From NCBI RefSeq assembly GCF_004000215.1, contig NZ_RBVY01000001.1, positions 372,001 to 436,000 on the forward strand: DNA of 64,000 bases, written 5' to 3'. Each line of letters starts with the position of its first letter. Within the stretch, counting starts at the first letter, position 1. This stretch comes from Nitratireductor alexandrii (lineage in GTDB: Bacteria; Pseudomonadota; Alphaproteobacteria; Rhizobiales; Rhizobiaceae). Under the pieces are notes generated by a model, which was given only the letters and a program-made list of their open reading frames with translations, was not told where the DNA came from and did no database searches. The position numbers were made by a program, and so were the translations under genes. Shown piece by piece: positions 9,501 to 15,163 of this stretch.

Positions 9501-9814
9501 CCATGGTCGCGCACCAGCGCCGCGCGCGCCTTGTCGTCGGCCGGCATCAGCCCGTATTGTGTCAGCAGATCGAGCAGGCGCTGCCGGCGTTTCAGATAGC
9601 GGTCGCGTCGCCGCCGCGCGCCGCGCGCCTCGCGCCGGGCAACGGCCAGTGAGGCCTTCGACTGCGGGTCGCGCCCCGCCATCTCGGCTTGGGAGAAGAT
9701 GCGCACCCCGCACTCGACGATGCGGCCCTCGTCACCCTCACCTGGCTCGCCGCGCGTTTCAATGATCGCCCAGCCGAGGGAGTTGGTGCCGAGATCGAGG
9801 CCGAGTGTCCTCAT
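6512..9814 (-). CDS. cas9: CRISPR-associated endonuclease Cas9 (type II-C)
   Basis: At 1100 residues this is a compact type II-C Cas9. RuvC-I has Asp7 in GLDLGTNSLGWA. The arginine-rich bridge helix is at about 59-83. The recognition lobe spans about 90-525. RuvC-II has Glu533 in IAIEVGREL. The HNH domain (about 595-650) has catalytic His618 in DIDHILPYS, Asn641 in the ACNREKKNR stretch and two Cys pairs (CTYC and CTAC) that could bind zinc. RuvC-III has His774 and Asp777 in HHAIDAVV. The remainder is the PAM-interacting region. All catalytic residues are intact, so double-strand cleavage is expected. GGGGAG lies 5 bases before the ATG. The PAM cannot be deduced. Confidence 0.98.
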   Translation of the reverse strand: MRTLGLDLGTNSLGWAIIETRGEPGEGDEGRIVECGVRIFSQAEMAGRDPQSKASLAVARREARGARRRRDRYLKRRQRLLDLLTQYGLMPADDKARAALVRDHGDGAGGDLSTSVYALRARALDKALTPHEIGRAIFHLNQRRGFKSNRKTDSNDAEQGKIATAISALDAQMMEAKARTFGEWLHMRRARGLSVRARMTADGKGYDFYPSRAALEREFDLIMRCQKRFHPKLLDDAVVDNIRDTVFFQRPLKPVKPGKCSYNPAESRLARAHPLFQKFRLLKEINELEIIGEDQRHIKLAPEQRDILVLALRTGLNKQGKMPFSKLKKQLGLGKEVRFNKETDNRTDLEGDVIHFRMTRPDCFGTRWADMPADEQAKVSEMLRTEPDHTQLVQWLRTQAGLDEARAKAVADIPIPDGFGRLGPSALAALIDAMENEVDENGFVITEAAAAKKVYGRTNSEVDPNRRGAARLPKYQDVLERHIPPGTGEPDDPYDERMGRITNPTVHIALNQLRRVVNALIARHGKPDRIAIEVGRELKLNEKQREEINRTIGRNTKAAIERGKKLVETHGQANTGYNRLRLELWEELNQKPENRVCTYCGKPIACHMLFNGESDIDHILPYSKTLDDSKANRLLCCTACNREKKNRAPADVPQWKARYPEILARAATLPKNKQWRFAEDAMARFGEEEGFLARQLIDMQYISRLALTYLASLYGAEQVDPDGVFKRHSRVRALPGRMTEMLRRQWDLNALLYDHNIAGADVTKPKNRLDHRHHAIDAVVIACTTRSLIQKLATASASAEERGAERVVERIAPPWPCFRDDLRKAVHDITVSHKPDHGTVGRAGYAKGRGQTAGKLHNDTAYGPTGQKDEKGNDLVVRRIAITDIKKPGDIMKIRANDHGHSELRDRLWEATRDLEGKAFEEAVLNFVSNDAKFKSIRHVRVVEPLKTIPIRDRKGRVYKGYKGDSNHSFDVWQGPDGKWASEVVSTFDAHQPGWQSAIRLQHPTAKKVLSLKQGDMVALDGENGRRILRVVKFSEAGSLTLADHNEAGSLKGRDADKGDPFKYVYLSASSLRKNRARQVRIDEIGQVLDPGAWWERRDG

Positions 9815-9829
9815 TTTTGCTCCCCTTAT

Positions 9830-9857
9830 GTTCTATGTATTTTTAGCTGGATGACAA
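9830..9857 (-). promoter_or_regulatory. Candidate cas9 operon promoter
   Basis: On the minus strand TTGTCA (5 of 6 to the -35 consensus) is separated by 16 bp from TAGAAC (4 of 6 to -10). It lies just upstream of the cas9 ribosome binding site. Initiation here would leave almost no 5' leader, so another start further upstream is possible. Confidence 0.35.
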
Positions 9858-9971
9858 TTTGGTCTCATAAATCAATTTTGTGCCTGGGTTTCCAGATCGT
9901 TCCCGGAAATAAGAGATACGCAAAGCGATCAATCGCGGCGGACGCGCGTTTCACCGCGTTTCAATTGCAAT

Positions 9972-9977
9972 TATACT
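9972..9977 (+). promoter_or_regulatory. Candidate -10 box for a plus-strand RNA upstream of the tracrRNA
   Basis: TATACT matches the -10 consensus at 5 of 6 in an AT-rich stretch. The -35 region 17 bp upstream is poor (TTTCAC). Transcription would begin near 9984, at the base of an inverted repeat and 34 bp before the orphan repeat-like element. Confidence 0.4.
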
Positions 9978-10017
9978 ATTCTCTTGCTTCATTGGATTAA
10001 GCAAGGCCGAGCGTGTG

Positions 10018-10044
10018 ATTACGGTTGGTCTGCGATTTCTGAAC
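10018..10044 (+). repeat. Orphan CRISPR repeat-like element
   Basis: It matches repeat positions 1-27 at 24 of 27 bases (differences at 1, 4 and 12) and then diverges completely. The retained part is exactly the part that pairs with the tracrRNA anti-repeat; the lost part is the repeat's embedded -10. The change at position 4 (G to A) turns a G-U wobble with the anti-repeat into an A-U pair. Confidence 0.85.
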
Positions 10045-10054
10045 CCGGGTTGAA

Positions 10055-10078
10055 GGAGGGGGGCGGCCTCTCCTTTTT
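10055..10078 (+). terminator. Intrinsic terminator after the orphan repeat
   Basis: Stem arms GGAGGGG (10055-10061) and CCTCTCC (10067-10073) form seven pairs including one G-U, with a 5-nt loop. Five T follow, then GTTT. It lies between the orphan repeat and the anti-repeat on the same strand. Confidence 0.75.
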
Positions 10079-10099
10079 GTTTGATTTCGGGTCTTTGAT

Positions 10100-10206
10100 G
10101 AACTAGGGAACAAGCGTTCAGAAATCGCAGTCCAGCCGTTAACAAGCTGAGATAGCACCAGATAAGGCGCTCGCACCTCCTGCTTGCAGAAAGGGCGGGC
10201 GCTTTT
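10100..10206 (+). ncRNA. tracrRNA
   Basis: The anti-repeat at 10116-10143 starts GTTCAGAAATCGCAG. It pairs with repeat positions 1-27 with one mismatch, one bulged base and two G-U pairs. The 3' tail contains a strong terminator: arms GCGCTCGC (10167-10174) and GCGGGCGC (10195-10202) with an inner CTG/CAG stem, followed by TTTTG. The tail direction fixes the RNA on the plus strand, divergent from cas9. The duplex with pre-crRNA is the RNase III substrate and the Cas9 scaffold. The 5' end is not defined: no good promoter is seen directly upstream of 10100, so it may arise by processing of a longer transcript beginning near 9984. Confidence 0.88.
10167..10206 (+). terminator. tracrRNA intrinsic terminator
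   Basis: An eight-pair GC-rich stem (10167-10174 with 10195-10202, one G-U) carries a nested small hairpin and is followed by TTTT. It doubles as the 3' stem-loop of the tracrRNA. Confidence 0.8.
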
Positions 10207-10519
10207 GTTTGGTCTCTCGGCAGTCGCGCCGTCATATGGCGGGGCGGGAAACGCCTGGGCGCTGGGCGCCGGATCGTCCGTGCGGGAGCCGCCACATCGG
10301 GCGCGGGCCCGAAATGAGCTGCCGCATGCCTGCCGCAGCGCGATGGAGCCGACGCGTTTTATTTAACGGCGTTTGGGCAAGAGCCCGCTGGCGGGCTTTG
10401 GCGGGCCGGCACCGGCACACCGCCAGGCAGGGCGAACAAGGCGGGACTGACGGGGCCGGCCCGTCAGCCCACACGCATCGCCGAATGCCGTGTAGGCCCG
10501 GCTGCGCGGTCACGCCGTC
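10207..10519. other. Intergenic region without a gene
   Basis: No credible coding frame is seen. It holds two hairpins. AGCCCGC/GCGGGCT at 10382-10397 is followed by TT on the plus strand. CTGACGGG/CCCGTCAG at 10447-10467 lies just past the stop of the minus-strand gene at 10520 and could help end its transcript. Confidence 0.5.
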
Positions 10520-10747
10520 TTACTGGCACTTGTCGTAATTCGAATAGGCCGGGTCGTTGCGGACCTTGTCGATCGCGGCGGCGCGCGAGGATGCCTCGAC
10601 GGTGACCGAGACGGACTGCCCGGTGACCGAATCGACACAGCTCAGCTTGTAGCTGCCCGCATGCGCCGAGCCTGTGAAGGCAAGCGTGAACGAGGCCAGC
10701 GCGGCGGCGGCTGCGAGGCGTTTTGTGTTGTCCAGGTTGAGTGTCAT
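10520..10747 (-). CDS. Small exported protein of unknown function
   Basis: The start at 10747 is preceded by GGAG at 7 bases; a longer in-frame extension has no such site. The 75-residue product has a Sec signal peptide (LAAAAALASFTLAFTGSAHA, cleaved near residue 30). The mature part of about 45 residues has two cysteines, one in KLSCVDSVTG and one just before the C-terminus, so one disulphide bond is possible. It looks like a small periplasmic or secreted protein. I do not recognise a family. It stands alone between the CRISPR locus and a two-component system. Confidence 0.7.
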   Translation of the reverse strand: MTLNLDNTKRLAAAAALASFTLAFTGSAHAGSYKLSCVDSVTGQSVSVTVEASSRAAAIDKVRNDPAYSNYDKCQ

Positions 10748-11025
10748 GGCAGAACTCCGTCCTTGTGTTTTCGACGGTGCGAAAGAAACGAAATCGGCAG
10801 CGGCACACAATTAGGTCGGCTGCACTAATTGAACTTGCGCCTGCCGTCGCCGGCATCGACGCGTCTGCGCGGCCCGATGAGGGGGGGCGGCGCGCGTCGT
10901 TTGGCCGTTGGTCGTGCCTTGACTGGCGCGGTCGATCGCCGGGCCGCTGCCGCGGGTTGATTCCTGCCACAAACCGTCTCTAGGGTGAGCGGAACCCGGC
11001 CCGTGACGATGCATGGTCGCAAACG

Positions 11026-12828
11026 TTGCGGGCCACAGGTTCGGACACAGGGCGACGGGGCATTTTGGACGGTGCGAAGGAAAGTGTCGGCGGCGCGGCG
11101 CGCGCGCCAGGCATAACGGTTGCGGGGCTTCTGTCTCCCGAGCCGTGGAAGACCCGTTACCTGTTTTCGATCGGCGCCAGAAGCTGGCTGATCCATGTCT
11201 TTGTCGTCCTGCTTGCGTTTGTGGCGCAGCAGAACCTGTCACTGGCGGCCCAGGCGTGGCTGACCGGCATGATTACTCTTTCACTCGTGCTTGCAGGACT
11301 GTGCCAGTATGGCCAGCGCCTGCCGGACGTCCCGCCGCGCGCGCTCGCGATCGCCGCCTGGTTTCATTCCGCGCTGACCGCGACCGTCGGGCTGCTGTGG
11401 GCCTGGGGGGCGTTCGTGGCCGCCGAAGCGGGGTTCGACAACCTGCTTCTCTACACGCTGGCGCTGGGTGGGACGGCGCTCGGCGCCGTGTCGTCGCAGC
11501 ACGCGGTGATGCGATCGTGCCTGCTCAGCATCTGGACGTCGGTCCCCGGCCTGGCGGCCGCGCATCTGGCCTTGGATGCGACGAGGCTGGGCCAGGCGAA
11601 TGCGGCCATGATCGTCCTCTACGGCGCGGTGCTCACCATCCTCGCCACGCGAATGCACCGGTTCGTGGCCTCCAACCATGCGCTTGTCGAGAGGCTCGAC
11701 CGGCAGGTTCATCAATTGCGATACGAAAAAAAACGCGCCGACATGGCCCAGGAGGCCAGGACGCGTTTCCTCGCCCACGCAAGCCACGATCTGCGCCAGC
11801 CGGTGCACACGATGAATCTGCTGATCAGCCTGTTGCGCGAAAACGAACTCGACCGGGACGCCCGCGACATCGTCGGCAAGATCGACCTGTCGTTGACCTC
11901 GCTCAGCGAGCTGTTCCAGTCCCTGCTCGATTTTTCGATCCTGGATCTGGGGCGGATGAGGGTTTCGACGGAGGCCGTCGACCTCAACGCCGTCCTTAAT
12001 CGTCTCGCCAAGCAGAACATGCCGCTTGTCGAACGCATGGGCGGGGCGATTGTCGTTTCGCCGACCAGTGTCTGGGTCGAGACCGACCCGCGGCTTCTCA
12101 CGACCATGCTTCAAAACCTGATCTCGAACGCCGCGAAATACGCGCCGGGCAGCACGGTGCTGATGGGTGTGCGGCACAGGAAAAACGGCATCGCCGTCGT
12201 GGTGGCGGACCAGGGGCCGGGGATCGGTGAAGCCGACAGGCCACGCATATTCGACGAATTCTACCGATCGGGCGACGACGCCGAACGCGTGCAGGGCTTG
12301 GGCCTGGGATTGCCGCTGGTCGTCCGTTTCGCCGAACTTCTCGGCCATGATTGCCGGCTGGAAACCAGGCCCGGACATGGAACGCTGGTCGAAATCGGCG
12401 CCATGAAGCGGGTCGCTGCCTGTCGCGAAGCGGTCAAGGGCCGCTGGACGGCCGCGCATCTGCTTTCGGGACTGGAAGTCTATCTCGTCGATCGCGATGG
12501 CGATACGCGAAAGGCGACCGAGGTGCTGCTGGAGAACTGGGGCTGCGTGGTTGCGCCGGAAGGCTCGGCCGCGCGCCTGGGCCGATCGAAGCCGGGCCTG
12601 ATCCTGCTGAATCATGGCATGAATGGCAACGAGAATGCCGCGCAGGCGATAACGGCCATCCGCGAACAGGCCGGCAAAACCGTCCCGGCCATCGTCGTCA
12701 GTGGCACGCTGGATCACGAGGCGTTGGGTATTGCCGGGCTCGACGACGTGCAGCTTCTCGCAAAACCCGCCCCGCCCGCGCAGTTGCGGGCATCGCTGGT
12801 CTCGCTTGCCCTGAGCACCCGCGATTAG
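11026..12828 (+). CDS. Hybrid sensor histidine kinase with degenerate receiver domain
   Basis: The longest frame starts at a TTG; another TTG at 11065 is possible, and the true start is uncertain. Up to 600 residues are encoded. Residues about 45-210 contain several membrane helices. The HisKA box has His254 in HASHDLRQPV. The ATPase domain has the N box (LISNAAKYAPGS), G1 box (VADQGPGIG), F box and G2 box (LGLGLPLVVRF). The C-terminal 110 residues resemble a receiver, but the phospho-acceptor Asp is Asn (LILLNHGM), so this domain cannot take phosphate. It is convergent with a NarL-type response regulator gene, its likely partner. The stimulus is unknown. Confidence 0.88.
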   Translation: MRATGSDTGRRGILDGAKESVGGAARAPGITVAGLLSPEPWKTRYLFSIGARSWLIHVFVVLLAFVAQQNLSLAAQAWLTGMITLSLVLAGLCQYGQRLPDVPPRALAIAAWFHSALTATVGLLWAWGAFVAAEAGFDNLLLYTLALGGTALGAVSSQHAVMRSCLLSIWTSVPGLAAAHLALDATRLGQANAAMIVLYGAVLTILATRMHRFVASNHALVERLDRQVHQLRYEKKRADMAQEARTRFLAHASHDLRQPVHTMNLLISLLRENELDRDARDIVGKIDLSLTSLSELFQSLLDFSILDLGRMRVSTEAVDLNAVLNRLAKQNMPLVERMGGAIVVSPTSVWVETDPRLLTTMLQNLISNAAKYAPGSTVLMGVRHRKNGIAVVVADQGPGIGEADRPRIFDEFYRSGDDAERVQGLGLGLPLVVRFAELLGHDCRLETRPGHGTLVEIGAMKRVAACREAVKGRWTAAHLLSGLEVYLVDRDGDTRKATEVLLENWGCVVAPEGSAARLGRSKPGLILLNHGMNGNENAAQAITAIREQAGKTVPAIVVSGTLDHEALGIAGLDDVQLLAKPAPPAQLRASLVSLALSTRD

Positions 12829-12938
12829 AGCATATCCGGCGAGACCCGGATCGCACAGAGGGTCTCGCTATCTATTTCATGGAATTGCGGGCGCGGAAGC
12901 CGTTTCGCACCCTTGCCGAAATTGCTCTGCGCCGTGCC

Positions 12939-13562
12939 TCAAAACCCCATGTCGCGCCCGAGCGCGGCGGCCGCCGCGCGGGACGGCACGCCGAGCGTGC
13001 GAAGCAGGGCCGAAACGTGGATGCGGACCGTGAAGGGGGAAATGTCCAGTTCCCGCGCGATCTCCTTGTTCGATTTTCCCTGTACGATCAGCTGGAGCAC
13101 CTCCCTTTGCCGGGGTGGCAATTCGGCGGCGCTCGGGGAAGCGTTCTCCTGGATGTCGTCGTCGGCGTCGTGCGGCCCCAGAATGACGATCTGCCCCTCG
13201 AGTATGTCGCGCACGGCGCCGGCGATTGCCGCGGGATTGATCGCCTTGCTGACGAAACCGTCGGCCCCGTCCTTCATGACAGTTTCGATCGTGTCGTCGT
13301 CGTCCGACATGGAGATGATGAGGACGGAGGCGGTTGGAAACGCGCTGCGCAGCGCCGCGATCGACCGCCGGGGCTCGAAGCCGGGAAAATTGAGGTCGAG
13401 AACGAAAAGGTCGGGTGCCCTGGTTTGCGCCTGTGCCAGGACGGCGTCGAAGCGCGACGTCTCGAAGATCTCGGCATGGGGCAACGTCCTTTGGACGAGC
13501 CGGCGCAAGCCTTCCCGAAAAAGCGGGTGGTCATCCGCGATGACGATATGAACCGGAGGCAT
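12939..13562 (-). CDS. NarL/LuxR-type response regulator
   Basis: This 207-residue protein has a receiver domain with acidic pocket (ADDH, residues 9-12), phospho-acceptor Asp56 in FVLDLNFPG and a conserved Lys in FVSKAI. The C-terminal LuxR helix-turn-helix contains [20 protein letters not shown]. It is intact and full length. It is encoded tail-to-tail with the histidine kinase, 110 bp apart, and probably receives phosphate from it. Downstream targets are not evident; the secreted protein gene starting at 13700 is divergent from it and is a candidate. Confidence 0.93.
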   Translation of the reverse strand: MPPVHIVIADDHPLFREGLRRLVQRTLPHAEIFETSRFDAVLAQAQTRAPDLFVLDLNFPGFEPRRSIAALRSAFPTASVLIISMSDDDDTIETVMKDGADGFVSKAINPAAIAGAVRDILEGQIVILGPHDADDDIQENASPSAAELPPRQREVLQLIVQGKSNKEIARELDISPFTVRIHVSALLRTLGVPSRAAAAALGRDMGF

Positions 13563-13699
13563 GGTCTTTCCACTGCAGCGTCGTTCCGGATTCTTAACAT
13601 CGAATGCCGGCGGGTCATTAGTGCAACTGGTCTAGTTGCCCTCCCGCCGCGCCGTGCAGATGGTTTGGGCGACCAATGCCAATGTTCCGGAGCACGCGC

Positions 13700-14263
13700 A
13701 TGAAACGCATGGTGATTTGGCTTGTCGGCGGGGTGTCGATGCTTGGCGCCTTGCCGTTCGGCCCGGCCGGGGCTGAGGCCGGGCAATTGTGCGCAACCAC
13801 CCGTCTTACCCAGGCCTTCGAGACGCAGAGCATCTGCGTGTCGAGCGCCCGGCAGCCGAGGGGCGGCACAGTCTACGACATACGAAGCCTGACCGATTGG
13901 GACGATGCCACGGCCTGGTGCGTCGACGGAGACGGGATCGGCGAATCCATCATCGTGCGCTTGGAGGACGCCGCCCCGCCGGAAAATTTCTGGATACGCA
14001 ACGGCTACGCGAAGTCGCAACAAACCTTCCGCAATCATGCGCGCATACGCACGATGGAACTGGTCGCCTTTTCCTACGGGCTGGAGCAACCGCAGCGCAG
14101 GGCCGAAATCGTGCTCGGCGACAACGCCACGGAACAGACCATCGCGCTTCCCTGGCGCGTCGCCGACCCGCGCTATTTCGAGCTGCGCATCACGTCGGTT
14201 TATCCCGGGCAGACCGACGAGGACCTTTGTGTGACCGGCTTCTCGGTCGACTACGGCATGTAG
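13700..14263 (+). CDS. Secreted protein resembling NADase-type glycan-binding (discoidin-like) domain
   Basis: The ATG at 13700 has GGAG 7 bases upstream. The 187-residue product begins MKRMVIW and has a signal peptide cleaved near GAEA. The mature protein carries the pattern of the NADase-type glycan-binding domain: LTDWDDATAWCVDGDGIGESI, FWIRNGYAKSQQTF, N-R spacing in NHARIRTMEL, and YPGQTDEDLCVTGFSVDYG at the end. That domain binds carbohydrate or another surface ligand and is often fused to enzymes. Here it stands alone. The gene lies divergent from the response regulator. The assignment is by motif recall, without a profile search. Confidence 0.65.
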   Translation: MKRMVIWLVGGVSMLGALPFGPAGAEAGQLCATTRLTQAFETQSICVSSARQPRGGTVYDIRSLTDWDDATAWCVDGDGIGESIIVRLEDAAPPENFWIRNGYAKSQQTFRNHARIRTMELVAFSYGLEQPQRRAEIVLGDNATEQTIALPWRVADPRYFELRITSVYPGQTDEDLCVTGFSVDYGM

Positions 14264-14361
14264 GCACGGTGAGGGAACGCGTCCCAGTCGATCCGGTCGT
14301 CATGTATGCGTCGGCGCACCGGCATCGGCGAGGAGGTTTCCGAAAAGGGAGTGTCAAATTC

Positions 14362-14772
14362 ATGAAAGCGCTGGAACGACGTCCACCCTCGCGGCGCTGG
14401 ATCTTTGCCGCGATCGCGGCCTGGCTCGCGGCCGCCGGCCTACCCACCATCGGGTTCTGGCTCGTCGCCGGGGGCGGAAGCGCTGGTGCCATCGTGCTCG
14501 GCGTGGTCTGGACGGTCGTTTTGGGATTGCCTCTGGCGCTGCCGGGTCTTCTGGTGCTGGCGGCGGTGGCCTGGTTCGGGTTCAAGAAACTGCGTTTGTG
14601 GCCGGTCTGGGGCTGGGCGGGGCTCGGTCTTGCCATCGGTGCGGTCTGCATCGCGCCGCTGCTGTTTGCCGGCTCGACGGCGAATGAAAACGCGCACAAT
14701 CCGCTCGTGTGGGGCGCGCTCGCGGGAGGCGCGATTTCCGGTGCGGTGTTCCGGTTCGCCTTGCCGCCGTAA
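14362..14772 (+). CDS. Small integral membrane protein, unknown function
   Basis: AAAGGGAG lies 10 bases before the ATG at 14362. The 136-residue product has a short basic N-terminus (KALERRPPSRRW) and about four hydrophobic segments: about 13-36, 40-65, 80-100 and 115-133. No family-specific motif is recognised. It follows the secreted protein gene by about 100 bp and could share its transcript. Confidence 0.6.
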   Translation: MKALERRPPSRRWIFAAIAAWLAAAGLPTIGFWLVAGGGSAGAIVLGVVWTVVLGLPLALPGLLVLAAVAWFGFKKLRLWPVWGWAGLGLAIGAVCIAPLLFAGSTANENAHNPLVWGALAGGAISGAVFRFALPP

Positions 14773-15013
14773 CGGGGCGCGAGGGACGGTCCGTCTCCGG
14801 CAAGTGCCCGTCGAGGCGGTTCGCAATCACCAGCAACCCAGGAACAAATCAGGCCGGATGGTCCTGGAAACGGCCGGTGCCGATCCGCCCGCGAAACCCC
14901 GCAGCATCAAGGTCGAGATGGCGCTATGGCAACGTCCGACAATCACGGCGCCGGCCACGGGCAGGCTTCGACGCCTCGCGCAAAAGTACAATAAAATCAG
15001 CTCTTCAAAGATG
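14773..15013. other. Chromosomal flank left of the integrated element
   Basis: No convincing gene is present. The last 30 bases before the attachment core (AAAATCA, then CAAAGATG) resemble the element-side flank of the right attachment site. This suggests the original att similarity was longer than the 17-bp core. Confidence 0.4.
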
Positions 15014-15030
15014 TGGCTGGGGAACCTGGA
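15014..15030. repeat. attL core
   Basis: This 17-bp sequence is identical to the 3' end of the tRNA-Gln gene at 32010-32026. It lies 134 bp before the likely integrase start. Confidence 0.9.
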
Positions 15031-15115
15031 CTTTCAGCTACTAAGGTTTCAAGGCAACTCAAGTCGTTGATGCGGCAGAAAAATATTATGATTCAAGGGG
15101 TTGCGAAACGGCTAC

Positions 15116-15139
15116 TGCTAATAGATGGTGCTAATAGAT
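15116..15139 (+). repeat. Integrase arm-type sites, left (2 copies)
   Basis: TGCTAATAGAT occurs at 15116 and 15129, 13 bp apart. The same octamer TGCTAATA with the same 13-bp spacing appears inside the right end of the element. Such direct repeats flanking the core are what arm-binding domains of lambda-type integrases recognise. Confidence 0.65.
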
Positions 15140-15163
15140 GCCCTCGAAAACGGCGCGAAAATC

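Larger units (their letters stand above)
9984..10078 (+). ncRNA. Predicted crRNA-like small RNA (scaRNA-like or 5' part of a long tracrRNA)
   Basis: Downstream of the TATACT box the predicted RNA has four parts. First is a 5' hairpin with arms CTTGCTT (9983-9989) and AAGCAAG (9999-10005). Second is a single-stranded 12-nt segment GCCGAGCGTGTG (10006-10017). Third is a 27-nt repeat-like block (10018-10044) with 24 identities to the CRISPR repeat. Fourth is an intrinsic terminator (10055-10078). The order spacer, repeat, terminator is that of a self-contained crRNA. Read-through would join it to the tracrRNA anti-repeat on the same strand and form a natural single guide, as known for tracr-L in Streptococcus pyogenes. 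Expression is inferred. Confidence 0.45.

Noticed and set aside
6554-9652. 1032-residue open frame antisense to cas9
   Set aside because: Antisense open frames are common in GC-rich genes with codon bias. It has no family features and the sense strand carries all Cas9 motifs.
9801-9812. Target of the orphan guide at the start of cas9 (shared GGCCGAG)
   Set aside because: The PAM-proximal bases do not match, so it would not serve as a seed. The shared part is common in this GC-rich DNA.
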